Shown here: positions 1-7,925 of the stretch, piece by piece
How the letters are laid out: each line of letters starts with the position of its first letter
How positions within the stretch are numbered: the first letter of the stretch is position 1
Source of the DNA: Blastococcus sp. TF02A-30
GTDB lineage: Bacteria > Actinomycetota > Actinomycetes > Mycobacteriales > Geodermatophilaceae
Direction of reading: 5' to 3'
Assembly (NCBI RefSeq): GCF_003319185.1
Contig: NZ_QOHJ01000006.1
Span: 124,001-188,000, forward strand
Length of the DNA stretch: 64,000 bases
Notes under the pieces: generated by a model
Told to the model about the DNA's origin: nothing
Databases searched by the model: none
The model's input: only the letters and a program-made list of their open reading frames with translations
Position numbers and translations under genes: made by a program

Positions 1-117
1 GCCCGCGGCCTGGAGCACGTCGAGCAGGTGCTCGCCGACCCGCGGGTCGACGTCGCGCAGCGGGCTCCAGAGGACGGCGTCGAGGCCGTTGTCGCGGCGG
101 CCGCGTCGTCCGGTCAC
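1..117 (-). CDS. Conserved hypothetical protein, N-terminal fragment
   Basis: Only the first 39 codons lie in the window; the gene runs off the left edge. It starts at a GTG (117-115) whose last two bases belong to the TGA of the upstream hydrolase gene, a GTGA overlap that implies translational coupling. The peptide begins VTGRRGRRDNGLDAVLW and continues with a segment ending VGEHLLDVLQAAG. That looks like the start of a small soluble actinobacterial protein, but I cannot name the family and no catalytic motif is visible. Confidence 0.6.
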   Translation of the reverse strand, partial: MTGRRGRRDNGLDAVLWSPLRDVDPRVGEHLLDVLQAAG

Positions 118-908
118 GGCGTCTCCGGCTCGGTCGCCGGCACGCGGGCCCTGATCCACTCGACCGAGCCGCGGAAGATCCGTGGGGCGTCGTTGTCCAG
201 CGTCGCGACGTGGTAGCTGTCCTCGAGCAGCACCTCGGTGGTGTCGCTGCTCCCGACCCCGGCCAGCAGGACCTCGCTGTTGACCGGCTCGACGACGTGG
301 TCCTCGGCGCTGTGGAAGACGATCACCGGCGCGGTGACCCGGCCCAGGTCGGTGCGGGTGAGGGCCCACAGCGCCCGTAGCTGCATCATCGCCCGGGTCG
401 GCAGCTTCGGGTAGGCGAGCTCGACGACGCCGGCCTTCTTGATGTCGCTGGCGATCGGCGCCCAGCTGGGGGTCAGCCTCGACAGCAGCGGCAGCAGCTT
501 GGCGTCCAGCCGCTGGGTGAGCAGCGCCGGGTTGACCAGCAGCAGGCCGGCGACGTCATCGGGGCGCACCTCGGCCAGCCGGGTGGCCAGCGTGCCGCCC
601 ATGGACAGCCCGGCCACGAACACCCGGTCGCAGCCCGCGCGCAGCTCGTCGAACGCCCGCTCGACCGCCGTCGTCCACTGCTCGTGGGTGCTGGTGTTGC
701 AGTCCTGCCAGGTCGTGCCGTGGCCCGGCAGCAGCGGGCAGCGCACGGTGAACCCCTCGGCCGCGAGGTGCTCGCCCCACGGCCGCATGCTCATCGGGTT
801 GCCGGTGAAGCCGTGCACCAGCAGCACGCCGGTGCGCGCGTCAGCGCCCCGCCCGGGGAAGTCGAACGGCTCGGCGCCGGCCAGCACGGCGGGGGTCGGA
901 CCGGGCAC
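114..908 (-). CDS. Alpha/beta-hydrolase, probable esterase or lipase
   Basis: A 264-residue alpha/beta-hydrolase. It shows the oxyanion-hole motif HGFTG (about residues 32-36) and the nucleophile elbow GLSMGG (Ser about 102); a C-terminal D/H pair follows (AEDHVVEP and SYHVATLD segments). The layout resembles carboxylesterases and monoacylglycerol lipases that act on short acyl esters; the substrate is unknown. There is no signal peptide, so it should be cytosolic. I chose the GTG at 908 because AGGAGG lies six bases upstream; an in-frame GTG at 968 would add 20 basic residues without a ribosome site. Its stop overlaps the next gene by GTGA. It is divergent from the acyltransferase gene, suggesting shared lipid-related biology (inference). 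Confidence 0.85.
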   Translation of the reverse strand: MPGPTPAVLAGAEPFDFPGRGADARTGVLLVHGFTGNPMSMRPWGEHLAAEGFTVRCPLLPGHGTTWQDCNTSTHEQWTTAVERAFDELRAGCDRVFVAGLSMGGTLATRLAEVRPDDVAGLLLVNPALLTQRLDAKLLPLLSRLTPSWAPIASDIKKAGVVELAYPKLPTRAMMQLRALWALTRTDLGRVTAPVIVFHSAEDHVVEPVNSEVLLAGVGSSDTTEVLLEDSYHVATLDNDAPRIFRGSVEWIRARVPATEPETP

Positions 909-1029
909 GGGCGTCCTCCTGGTCGTCCGGCGGCGGGAGCCGACGGGTGGAAAAGTGATCCCTCGCACGGGGACGGCCGATTGTCCTCCAGGCGCAGGGC
1001 TCCCTAGTCTGGCAGCTCACGAGGGAGGC

Positions 1030-1782
1030 GTGTTGTTCTACTGGTTCCTCAAGTTCGTCGCGGTCGGGCCGGTCGCGAAGCTGGTCTTCCGCCCACGCGC
1101 CGAGGGCACCGAGAACGTCCCCGCGGCCGGTGCGGCCATCCTGGCGAGCAACCACCTGTCCGCCGCCGACTGGGTCTTCATGCCCCTGTCGATCAAGCGC
1201 CGCGTCACCTTCCTCGCCAAGCAGGAGTACTTCACCGGCACCGGCATCAAGGGCTGGGGCCAGCGGGTCTTCTTCGCCGGCAGCGGCCAGGTGCCGATCG
1301 ACCGCACCAGCGCCTCGGCGGCCGAGGACGCCATCCAGACCGGCCTGCGCGTGCTGCGCGGGGGCAACCTGCTCGGCATCTACCCCGAGGGCACCCGCTC
1401 GCCCGACGGCCGGCTCTACCGCGGCAAGATCGGCGTGGCCCGGATGGCCCTGGAGACCGGCGTGCCGGTGGTCCCGGTGGCCATGTGCTACTCCACCCGG
1501 AAGCTGCCGTTCGGCAAGAAGCTCATGCGGGTCAAGGTCGTCTTCGGCCGTCCGCTGGACTTCACCCGCTACGAGGGGCTGGCCGGCGACCGCTTCGTCG
1601 AGCGCTCGGTCACCGACGAGATCATGTACGAGATCATGACGCTGTCGGGCCAGGAGTACGTCGACGTCTACGGGGCCTCGGTGAAGAAGGCGCAGGCCAC
1701 GGGGGGCAGCGACGCCGTCGCCACCCTGCAGCCCCCGGCCGCGGAGGCCGGCGACCGCGCCCCGACGTCCCTGGCCGGCTGA
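1030..1782 (+). CDS. 1-acyl-sn-glycerol-3-phosphate acyltransferase (PlsC family)
   Basis: A 250-residue PlsC-type acyltransferase predicted to move an acyl group from acyl-CoA or acyl-ACP to a lysophospholipid at the inner membrane face. The catalytic NHxxxxD box is at about residues 41-47 (His42, Asp47) and the substrate-binding EGTR at about 120-123; a hydrophobic N-terminus (LFYWFLKFVAVGPVAKLV) could sit in the membrane. The GTG at 1030 is preferred, with a TTG three bases later as alternative, because GAGGGAGG lies just upstream at 1021-1028 and a TAGTCT hexamer at 1005-1010 could be the -10. A much longer open frame from 439 is an artefact over the divergent hydrolase gene. Resembles M. 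tuberculosis Rv2182c. Confidence 0.88.
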   Translation: MLFYWFLKFVAVGPVAKLVFRPRAEGTENVPAAGAAILASNHLSAADWVFMPLSIKRRVTFLAKQEYFTGTGIKGWGQRVFFAGSGQVPIDRTSASAAEDAIQTGLRVLRGGNLLGIYPEGTRSPDGRLYRGKIGVARMALETGVPVVPVAMCYSTRKLPFGKKLMRVKVVFGRPLDFTRYEGLAGDRFVERSVTDEIMYEIMTLSGQEYVDVYGASVKKAQATGGSDAVATLQPPAAEAGDRAPTSLAG

Positions 1783-1800
1783 CGGCCGGCCCGCCCCGGA

Positions 1801-2388
1801 TCAGCGTGCGACGAGCCGGTCGAGGACGTCGCGGAGCAGGGCGAGCAGCTCGGGGCGGGTCATCGTCGGCTCGTCCGCCCAGGAGCCGACCAGGTCCTCG
1901 GTGAACGCGAACCAGGCCAGCACCAGCTGGCGGTGCCGGGCGTCGTCGGGCAGGCCGAGCGCCGCCAGCGCCACCTCGACCAGGCGGCCGCGGGTCTCCT
2001 CGTAGACCTCCGACACCCACGGGTCGCCACCGGCGGCGCCGCGCACGAAGGCGAGGTGGCTCTCCCGGAAGGTCTCCACCCAGCCGACGTAGCGGTCGAG
2101 CATGCCGGTCACCTGCTCCTCCGGCGGGGTGCCCGGGGCGGGCATGAGGTGCTCCCACAGGAGGTCCGCGGCGGCCCGGGTGACGGCGGTGTAGTACTCG
2201 CGCTTGTTCGCGAAGTAGTGGAACAGCAGGCTGCGGCTGATCCCCGCCCGCCGCGCCACCTCGTCGATCGTCAGCTCCTGCACCGGCGTGGTGGGCAGGA
2301 GCTCGAGCCCGATCTGCACCAGCTGGGCCCGCCGGTCACCGGCGGTGCGGCGCAACCGGGGGTGCGGTGGGGAGGGGGACCCCGTCAT
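1801..2388 (-). CDS. TetR/AcrR-family transcriptional regulator
   Basis: A 195-residue TetR-type regulator with an N-terminal helix-turn-helix (ELTIDEVARRAGISRSLLFHYF, given here only as a landmark around residues 39-60) and a variable helical ligand-binding domain. It is the last gene of a three-gene unit: its ATG lies four bases after the stop of the hydrolase gene, which itself overlaps the monooxygenase gene. Family practice and this linkage suggest that it represses the divergent monooxygenase/SDR promoters. Two copies of TGAGC-N3-GCTCA between those promoters (4910-4922 and 4940-4954) are candidate operators (inference). The inducer is unknown; a ketone, ester or fatty acid related to the pathway substrate is possible. 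Confidence 0.9.
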   Translation of the reverse strand: MTGSPSPPHPRLRRTAGDRRAQLVQIGLELLPTTPVQELTIDEVARRAGISRSLLFHYFANKREYYTAVTRAAADLLWEHLMPAPGTPPEEQVTGMLDRYVGWVETFRESHLAFVRGAAGGDPWVSEVYEETRGRLVEVALAALGLPDDARHRQLVLAWFAFTEDLVGSWADEPTMTRPELLALLRDVLDRLVAR

Positions 2389-2392
2389 CGGC

Positions 2393-3337
2393 TCACGCGG
2401 CGGCCCGGTCGGCGGCGGCCTCCCCGACCAGCCGGGTCAGGGCGGCGACGGCGAGCTCGGCCCGCTCCTGCGGCAGCATGTGGCCGGTCCGCTCGACGAC
2501 GGCGAGGCGCGCGCCGGGCAGCTGCTCGGCCAGCTGCCGGCTGTGCCGCTCGGGCGTGAGCTTGTCGCTGTCGCCGACGAGGATCTCCACCGGCACCTCG
2601 CGCAGCGCGCTCAGCTCCTCCCGCTTGTCGTGCTCGCCGAGCGCCGGGTAGAAGGCGGCGAAGGCGCGCACCGTCGTGGCGTGCATGATCTCGGCCCCGG
2701 TCAGCACCATCTCGTCGGTCGCGTCGGCGCCGTAGAGCAGGTCCCGGACGATCTTCTGGTGGCGCCGCGACGACGGCGGCAGGGCCTGGCGGATCCCCTC
2801 GAGCACCCGGGCGGCGCCGATGGCGGCGGTGACCGTGCCGGGGGCGAGCCTGAGCTGCAGCCGCTCGAGCAGGGTCTCGCCGCGGGGGGCGAGGTCGCCG
2901 GCGGAGGTGGCGACCAGCGCGGTCCCGCGCACGCGGTCGCCGAACAGCTCCGGCCGGGCCGCGGCCAGGCACATGATGGTCATGCCGCCCATCGAGTGCC
3001 CGCCGAGGACGACCGGGCCGGTGGGGGCGACGTGGTCGAGCAGCTCGCCGAGGTCGGCGCCCAGCTGGTCGATGGACAGCTCGGCGACGTCGTCGGCGTA
3101 GCGGCCCCAGGTGGACCGGCCGTGCCCGCGCTGGTCGTACCGGACCAGCCGCAGCTCGCCGGCCGCGACGTGGGGTCGCAGCAGCAGGGCGACGTCGTCC
3201 CACGCCGCCTGCGACAGCGTCCAGCCGTGCGCGAGCGCCAGCGTGACCGGGGCGTCGTCGTGCCCCTCGACGGTGGCGTGCAGCTGCGCGCCGTCGGGGA
3301 GGGGCACCGCGGCGGTGTGCTTCCGGATCGTGGTCAT
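2393..3337 (-). CDS. Alpha/beta-hydrolase (esterase of the monooxygenase cassette)
   Basis: A 314-residue alpha/beta-hydrolase with the nucleophile elbow GHSMGG (about 113-118, Ser about 115), an upstream AHGWT oxyanion motif and a C-terminal RTGHMLPQE segment supplying the catalytic His. The ATG at 3337 shares an ATGA overlap with the stop of the monooxygenase gene, so the two are probably translated together. A Baeyer-Villiger enzyme turns a ketone into an ester or lactone, and a co-transcribed hydrolase is the usual next step, so I infer that this enzyme opens that ester. A lipid-modifying role as for LipR in the mycobacterial mymA operon is an alternative. No signal peptide. Confidence 0.87.
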   Translation of the reverse strand: MTTIRKHTAAVPLPDGAQLHATVEGHDDAPVTLALAHGWTLSQAAWDDVALLLRPHVAAGELRLVRYDQRGHGRSTWGRYADDVAELSIDQLGADLGELLDHVAPTGPVVLGGHSMGGMTIMCLAAARPELFGDRVRGTALVATSAGDLAPRGETLLERLQLRLAPGTVTAAIGAARVLEGIRQALPPSSRRHQKIVRDLLYGADATDEMVLTGAEIMHATTVRAFAAFYPALGEHDKREELSALREVPVEILVGDSDKLTPERHSRQLAEQLPGARLAVVERTGHMLPQERAELAVAALTRLVGEAAADRAAA

Positions 3338-4857
3338 GCCGCCACCTCCGAGGTGCGGGCCGGGGCGCCGACGTAGTTCTCGCGGTCCAGGGTGCGGGTG
3401 AGCCTGCGGAACCGGAAGGTGAAGTCGGGCCACAGCGTGGTGTTGTGCCCGTGCCGGTCCAGGTACCAGCTGGCGCAGCCGCCGGCCAGCCACACGGTGC
3501 CCTTCGACTTCCGGGCGATCAGCTCGCGGTAGGCCTGCTGCGCCGCCGGCGTCGTCTCCAGGGTCTCCAGGCCCTCGGCCGCCATCGCCTGCAGCGCGCT
3601 GTCCACGTAGGCCACCTGCGACTCGATCATGTAGACCATCGAGGTGTGCCCGACGCCGACGTTGGGCCCGACCAGCAGGAAGAGGTTCGGGAAGCCGGCG
3701 ACCGTGCTGCCGCGGTTGGTCACCATGCCGTCGTCCCAGACCTGGGCCAGGGACCGGCCGTCCCGCCCGCAGATCTTCTCGGCGATCGGCAGGTCGGTCA
3801 CGTGGAAGCCGGTGGCCAGCACGATGGTGCCGGTCGGCCGCTCGATGCCGTCGCGGTCGACGATGGAGCGGGCCCGGACCTCGGCGATGCCCGCCGTCAC
3901 CAGCTCGGCGTTGGGTGCGGCGACCGCGGGGAAGTAGTCGTTGCTGATCAGGATGCGCTTGCAGCCGATCGTGTAGTCCGGGGTGAGCCCCTTGCGGAGC
4001 TTGGGATCGCGCACCTGGCGGTGCAGGTGCGCCCGGGCCAGCTTGCCCACCGGGCGGAGGAAGAGCCGGTTCTTGGCCATCCCGAGCACCAGGAACTCGC
4101 GCACGAGGTAGAGCAGGCCGCGGATCGCCTTCTGCAGCCCCGGCACGGCGCGGTAGAGGCGCTGCCGCCAGCGGGGGACCGGGCGGTCGGTGCGCGGCAC
4201 CACCCAGGCCGGCGTGCGCTGGTACACGGCCAGGCTGCCGACGACGGGCTGGATCGCCGGCACCACCTGGATGGCCGAGGCGCCGGTGCCGATCACCGCG
4301 ACCGCCTCACCGGTGAGGTCGTGGTCGTGGTCCCAGCGGGCCGAGTGCATGACCGTGCCCTCGAAGCCGTCCAGCCCGGGGATGTCGGGGTAGGTCGGGT
4401 CGGCCAGGGCGCCGGCGGCGGAGACGAGCACCTGGGCGCGGAACGTGCCGGCGGTGGTGCGCACCTGCCAGCGGCGGGCGGCGTCGTCCCACCGGGCGTC
4501 GAGGACGTCGGCGCCGAAGACGCAGTGCCGCCGGACGTCGAAGCGGTCGGCCACACCCCGCAGGTAGGCCTGGATCTCGGGCTGCCCCGAGTAGGAGCGC
4601 GGCCACTCCGGGTTGGGCGCGAAGGAGAACGAGTAGAGGTTGGACTGCACGTCGCAGGCCGCGCCCGGGTAGGTGTTGTCGCGCCACGTGCCGCCGACGT
4701 CGGCCGCGCGCTCGAGCAGCACGAAGTCCTGCTCGCCCCGCTCCCGGAGCGCCACGGCCATGCCGATGCCGGCGAACCCGGAGCCGATGATCGCGATCTT
4801 CACCTCGCGCACGGCGCCGGGGGGAGGCGCGAGCTGGGTCTCGAGCGTGCTGGTCAC
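3334..4857 (-). CDS. Flavin-containing Baeyer-Villiger-type monooxygenase
   Basis: A 507-residue FAD/NADPH monooxygenase. Visible are the FAD-binding GSGFAG (25-30), a GGTW segment, the Baeyer-Villiger fingerprint FxGxxxHxxxW as FEGTVMHSARW (165-175), and the NADPH-binding GTGASA (190-195). The expected reaction is oxygen insertion next to a ketone to give an ester or lactone; the substrate is not readable. I chose the GTG at 4857 because AGGAG stands nine bases upstream; the longer frame from a TTG at 4926 would put the operator-like palindrome 4910-4922 inside the gene. Downstream are a coupled hydrolase and a TetR gene; an SDR dehydrogenase is divergent. The set resembles the mycobacterial mymA operon. 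Confidence 0.87.
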   Translation of the reverse strand: MTSTLETQLAPPPGAVREVKIAIIGSGFAGIGMAVALRERGEQDFVLLERAADVGGTWRDNTYPGAACDVQSNLYSFSFAPNPEWPRSYSGQPEIQAYLRGVADRFDVRRHCVFGADVLDARWDDAARRWQVRTTAGTFRAQVLVSAAGALADPTYPDIPGLDGFEGTVMHSARWDHDHDLTGEAVAVIGTGASAIQVVPAIQPVVGSLAVYQRTPAWVVPRTDRPVPRWRQRLYRAVPGLQKAIRGLLYLVREFLVLGMAKNRLFLRPVGKLARAHLHRQVRDPKLRKGLTPDYTIGCKRILISNDYFPAVAAPNAELVTAGIAEVRARSIVDRDGIERPTGTIVLATGFHVTDLPIAEKICGRDGRSLAQVWDDGMVTNRGSTVAGFPNLFLLVGPNVGVGHTSMVYMIESQVAYVDSALQAMAAEGLETLETTPAAQQAYRELIARKSKGTVWLAGGCASWYLDRHGHNTTLWPDFTFRFRRLTRTLDRENYVGAPARTSEVAA

Positions 4858-4909
4858 CTGGACGAACTCCTCGTCGACGGACGGTCCGCGGGATTGCTCC
4901 TCGGCTTGC

Positions 4910-4922
4910 TGAGCAACGCTCA
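4910..4922. promoter_or_regulatory. Candidate TetR operator 1 (TGAGC-N3-GCTCA)
   Basis: The palindrome TGAGCAACGCTCA lies in the 134-bp divergent region between the monooxygenase start (4857, minus) and the SDR start (4992, plus). It is near-identical to the second copy at 4940-4954, about 31 bp (roughly three helical turns) away centre to centre. Spacing and symmetry fit paired TetR dimers, and a tetR gene closes the neighbouring operon. Assignment to that regulator is inference. Confidence 0.6.
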
Positions 4923-4939
4923 ACAAGCTACAACGGCTG

Positions 4940-4954
4940 TTGAGCAGTGCTCAA
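4940..4954. promoter_or_regulatory. Candidate TetR operator 2 (TTGAGC-N3-GCTCAA)
   Basis: TTGAGCAGTGCTCAA is a 15-bp palindrome, perfect except for its central base, placed 37 bp before the SDR start codon. It repeats the core of operator 1 and would cover the promoter of the SDR gene. Either one TetR repressor governs both arms of the divergent cassette, or an unlinked regulator does. Confidence 0.65.
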
Positions 4955-4991
4955 TTCGAGCGCGGAGAACCCCGATCCCAGGGAGCGCCCC

Positions 4992-5894
4992 ATGGCCCGT
5001 CGTCCCCGCACGTCCCGGACCGGGCAGTCGGTCCTCATCACCGGCGCCGCCCGCGGCATCGGCGCCGCGCTGGCCCGCAAGGTGGCCGCCCGCGGCGCGC
5101 GCGTGGCCCTCGTCGGCCTCGAGCCGGAGGAGCTGGCCCGGGTCGCCGACGAGCTGGGCCCCGAGCACCTGTGGGTGGAGGCCGACGTCACCGACCCGGA
5201 GGCGCTGGAGGCCGCCGTCCAGCGGACGGTCGACACCTTCGGCGGGCTGGACGCCGTCGTCGCCAACGCCGGCATCGCGCCGCTGACCACGGTGATGACC
5301 TCGTCGGCGCACGCGCTGGCCCGCACCATCGAGGTCAACCTGATCGGGACGATGCTCACCGCCCACGCGGCGCTGCCGCACATCGCCGAGCGCCGCGGGC
5401 ACGTGCTGCTGATCAGCTCGGCGGCGGCGTTCACGGTGCTGCCCGGCATGAGCGCCTACTGCGCGTCGAAGGCGGGCGTGGAGCGCTTCGGCGACGCGCT
5501 GCGCCTCGAGGTGGCCCACCGCGGGGTCACCGTCGCCAGCGCCCACCCGACCTGGATCGACACCGACATGGTGCGCGACACCGAGGCGGCGCTCCCGACG
5601 TTCAAGCAGACCCGCGCCCAGCTGCCGGGTCCGCTGGGCGCCTACACCTCGGTCGAGGCGTGCGCCGAGGCGCTGGTGGACAACCTGGAGACCCGCCGGC
5701 GCCGGGTGTTCATGCCCCGCTCGGTGGGCACCGTGGCGGCGCTGCGCCAGCTGGTCACGGGTGTGCTCGCGGAGAAGGTGGCGATGCGGGTCTCGGCCGC
5801 GCGCGTGCCGCAGCTGGAGCGCGACATCGCCGCGCTGCAGGGCCGCGAGTTCGGCCCCAACTCCGTCGGCGGCCGCGCCAAGGGCGCCGCCTGA
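4992..5894 (+). CDS. Short-chain dehydrogenase/reductase (SDR)
   Basis: A 300-residue classical SDR. The dinucleotide-binding TGAARGIG is at 17-24, NAG at 92-94, a serine pair at 142-143 and the catalytic YxxxK at Tyr156-Lys160. It should oxidise a secondary alcohol to a ketone or run in reverse; the cofactor preference cannot be read with confidence. The ATG at 4992 is preceded by GGGAG six bases upstream. The gene is divergent from the monooxygenase-hydrolase-tetR operon and shares its palindromic operators. The inferred route is alcohol to ketone (SDR), ketone to ester (monooxygenase), then ester hydrolysis. It ends at a twin palindrome that probably terminates transcription. Confidence 0.88.
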   Translation: MARRPRTSRTGQSVLITGAARGIGAALARKVAARGARVALVGLEPEELARVADELGPEHLWVEADVTDPEALEAAVQRTVDTFGGLDAVVANAGIAPLTTVMTSSAHALARTIEVNLIGTMLTAHAALPHIAERRGHVLLISSAAAFTVLPGMSAYCASKAGVERFGDALRLEVAHRGVTVASAHPTWIDTDMVRDTEAALPTFKQTRAQLPGPLGAYTSVEACAEALVDNLETRRRRVFMPRSVGTVAALRQLVTGVLAEKVAMRVSAARVPQLERDIAALQGREFGPNSVGGRAKGAA

Positions 5895-5895
5895 C

Positions 5896-5952
5896 CAGCT
5901 TTCGGTACCGAAAGCCGGGAACCCACGCTCAGCTTTCGGTACCGAAAGCTGG
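5896..5952. terminator. Twin perfect palindromes, probable bidirectional terminator
   Basis: Two copies of the perfect 18-bp palindrome GCTTTCGGTACCGAAAGC (5898-5915 and 5932-5949) fill the gap between the convergent SDR and glpK genes. The outer flanks are also complementary (GACCA on the left, TGGTC on the right), so the whole 57 bp can fold as two hairpins or one large one. There is no U-tract, as is common in actinomycetes. A terminator role is inferred from position; a mobile palindromic repeat is the alternative. Confidence 0.6.
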
Positions 5953-7428
5953 TCAGCGGGTCCAGCGGCCGGCGCGGCCGACGGCGTCCTGCCAGCGGTC
6001 GTGCCGGCCGTCGTCCCGCCGGCCCGCGACCGGCTCGAACCGGCGGTCCAGCGACCAGGTGTCGGCCAGCTCGTCGGTGGACGACCACACGCCGGTGCCC
6101 AGGCCGGCGAGGAACGCCGCGCCCAGCGCCGTGGTCTCGGTGACCACCGGCCGGCGCACCGGCACGCCGAGCTGGTCGGCCTGCAGCTGGAGCAGCAGGT
6201 CGTTGGCGCTGGCGCCGCCGTCCGCGGAGAGCTCCGGCACGGAGAGCCCCGCCTCGCTGACCATGATGTCGACGACGTCGCGCACCTCGAACGCGATCGC
6301 CTCGAGCGTGGCCCGCGCGATGTGCGCCCGGGTCGTGCCGCGGGTGATGCCGACGATGGCGCCGCGGGCGTGCGGGTCCCAGTGCGGTGCGCCCATGCCG
6401 GTGAGCGCGGGGACGAAGACGACGTCGCCGGAATCGGGCACCGTGCGGGCCAGCCCCTCGATCTCGGCGGCCGAGTCGATCAGCCCCAGCCCGTCGCGCA
6501 GCCACTGCACCGCCGCGCCGGTCACGAAGATCGCGCCCTCGAGCGCGTAGACCAGCCCGTCGCCCAGGTCCCAGGCCACCGTGGTGAGCAGCCCGGCGTC
6601 GGAGCGCACCGGCGTGGGCCCGGTGTTGGTGAGGACGAACGAGCCGGTCCCGTAGGTGCACTTGGACATGCCGGGGGAGAAGCAGGCCTGCCCGAACAGC
6701 GCGGCCTGCTGGTCGCCGGCCAGCCCGGCGACCGGCAGCGACAGGCCGAGGAAGGAGTCGGGGTCGGTGGTGCCGACGACGCCGGAGTTGGGGACCAGCT
6801 CGGGCAGCGCCGAGCGGGGGACGTTGAACAGCTCGCAGAGCTCGTCGCTCCAGCCGCCCTTCTCGAGGTCGTAGAGCAGCGTGCGGCTGGCGTTGCTCGG
6901 GTCGGTGACGTGCGCGGCGCCGCCGGTGAGCCGGGTGACGACGTAGGAGTCGACGGTGCCCAGGGCCAGCGAGCCGTCGTGCACGCCGGCCCACAGGCGC
7001 GGTTCGTGCTCGGCCAGCCAGGCGTACTTGGTCCCGGTGAAGTACGGGTCCAGCCGCAGGCCGGTCAGCTGCGACACCCGGTCCTCGACGCCGTCGGCGC
7101 GCAGCCGGTCGCAGATCCCGGTGGTGCGCCGGTCCTGCCACACGATCGCCGGCCGCGGGGCGTGCAGCGTGCGCCGGTCCCACACGACCGCGGTCTCGCG
7201 CTGGTCGGTGATCCCGACGCAGGTCGGCTGCGCGTCGGTGCCGGCCAGCGCCTCGCGGCAGGCGGCCACCGTCGCCGTCCAGATGTCGTCGGGCTCGTGC
7301 TCCACCCAGCCGGGGCGGGGGAACAGCTGCGCGAACTCGCGGTAACCGCGGGAGAGGACGCCGCCGTCCTCGCCGACGACCAGCGCGGTCACCCCGGTCG
7401 TCCCTGCATCGATCGCGAGCACCGGCAT
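5953..7428 (-). CDS. glpK: Glycerol kinase
   Basis: A 491-residue FGGY-family kinase that phosphorylates glycerol to sn-glycerol 3-phosphate with ATP in the cytosol. The N-terminal phosphate loop reads DAGTTG. The segment ITDQRETAVVWDRRT followed by AIVWQDRRT is the glycerol-kinase signature, and the C-terminal GMGAPHWDP and ADGGASAND motifs belong to the nucleotide domain. Length is normal for GlpK. The ATG has no Shine-Dalgarno sequence, but TAGGTT lies six bases upstream (7435-7440), so the message is probably leaderless. No glpF or glpD is adjacent, so the gene stands alone here. Specificity for glycerol is from signature only. Confidence 0.92.
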   Translation of the reverse strand: MPVLAIDAGTTGVTALVVGEDGGVLSRGYREFAQLFPRPGWVEHEPDDIWTATVAACREALAGTDAQPTCVGITDQRETAVVWDRRTLHAPRPAIVWQDRRTTGICDRLRADGVEDRVSQLTGLRLDPYFTGTKYAWLAEHEPRLWAGVHDGSLALGTVDSYVVTRLTGGAAHVTDPSNASRTLLYDLEKGGWSDELCELFNVPRSALPELVPNSGVVGTTDPDSFLGLSLPVAGLAGDQQAALFGQACFSPGMSKCTYGTGSFVLTNTGPTPVRSDAGLLTTVAWDLGDGLVYALEGAIFVTGAAVQWLRDGLGLIDSAAEIEGLARTVPDSGDVVFVPALTGMGAPHWDPHARGAIVGITRGTTRAHIARATLEAIAFEVRDVVDIMVSEAGLSVPELSADGGASANDLLLQLQADQLGVPVRRPVVTETTALGAAFLAGLGTGVWSSTDELADTWSLDRRFEPVAGRRDDGRHDRWQDAVGRAGRWTR

Positions 7429-7434
7429 GGCCCG

Positions 7435-7440
7435 AACCTA
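7435..7440 (-). promoter_or_regulatory. Probable -10 hexamer of leaderless glpK
   Basis: TAGGTT on the minus strand ends six bases before the glpK ATG, matching the TANNNT -10 pattern with transcription starting at or near the start codon. No purine-rich ribosome site is present between them. Confidence 0.55.
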
Positions 7441-7478
7441 GCGGGCGGCGCGCGCCGGCGTGACCCATCATCGGGCGC

Positions 7479-7925
7479 GTGACCACAGGCATCGAGCTCG
7501 TCCACCCGCCGACGCTGAGCAGCGCGCCGTACGCGTACGCGGCGGTCACCGATCCGGGGCGCATGGTGTTCACCGCCGGCGCCTGCCCGCTGGACGCCGA
7601 CGGGCGGACCGTGGCGGTCGGCGACGTCGCCGGCCAGGCCCGCCAGGTGATGGCCAACCTGACCACCGCGCTGGAGGGCGCGGGGGCCGGGCTGGGCGAC
7701 GTCCTCAAGACCACGGTGTACGTGGCGACGACCGAGCGCGCCGACCTGGTGGCGGCGTGGGACGTCGTCCGCGCGGCCTTCGGCGACCACGACGCCCCGA
7801 GCACCCTGGTCGGGGTCACGGTCCTCGGCCACCCCGACCAGCTGGTCGAGGTGGAGGCCGTGGCCGTGCGGGACAGCTGGCAGGAGCCGGCCCCGCCGCA
7901 CGACGGCTCTACCGTGTCCGCGTGA
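7479..7925 (+). CDS. RidA/YjgF-family protein (enamine/imine deaminase)
   Basis: A 148-residue Rid-family protein; such trimeric enzymes hydrolyse reactive 2-aminoacrylate-type enamines released by PLP enzymes. Recognisable are the strand MVFTAGACPLDADG, the helix region QARQVMANLTTALEGAGAGL with KTTVYVA after it, and STLVGVTVLGHPDQLVEVEAVA near the end. In place of the usual catalytic Arg with the IxxRxxV context, the aligned region reads STLVGVT, so it may belong to a non-deaminase Rid subgroup. The GTG start has a CATCAT hexamer seven bases upstream and no ribosome site. Its stop overlaps the exoribonuclease start as GTGA. Pairing with a nuclease has no obvious metabolic reason. Confidence 0.82.
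   Translation: MTTGIELVHPPTLSSAPYAYAAVTDPGRMVFTAGACPLDADGRTVAVGDVAGQARQVMANLTTALEGAGAGLGDVLKTTVYVATTERADLVAAWDVVRAAFGDHDAPSTLVGVTVLGHPDQLVEVEAVAVRDSWQEPAPPHDGSTVSA

Noticed and set aside
28-216. Short plus-strand frame at the left edge
   Set aside because: It lies antisense to the hydrolase and partial gene, has no ribosome site and no recognisable motif.
439-1029. N-terminal extension of the acyltransferase frame
   Set aside because: The extra 197 codons are the antisense image of the hydrolase gene; the PlsC homology begins at 1030 with a ribosome site just before it.
4858-4926. Longer monooxygenase start at TTG 4926
   Set aside because: It lacks a ribosome site and overlaps the operator-like palindrome; GTG 4857 has AGGAG at proper spacing.
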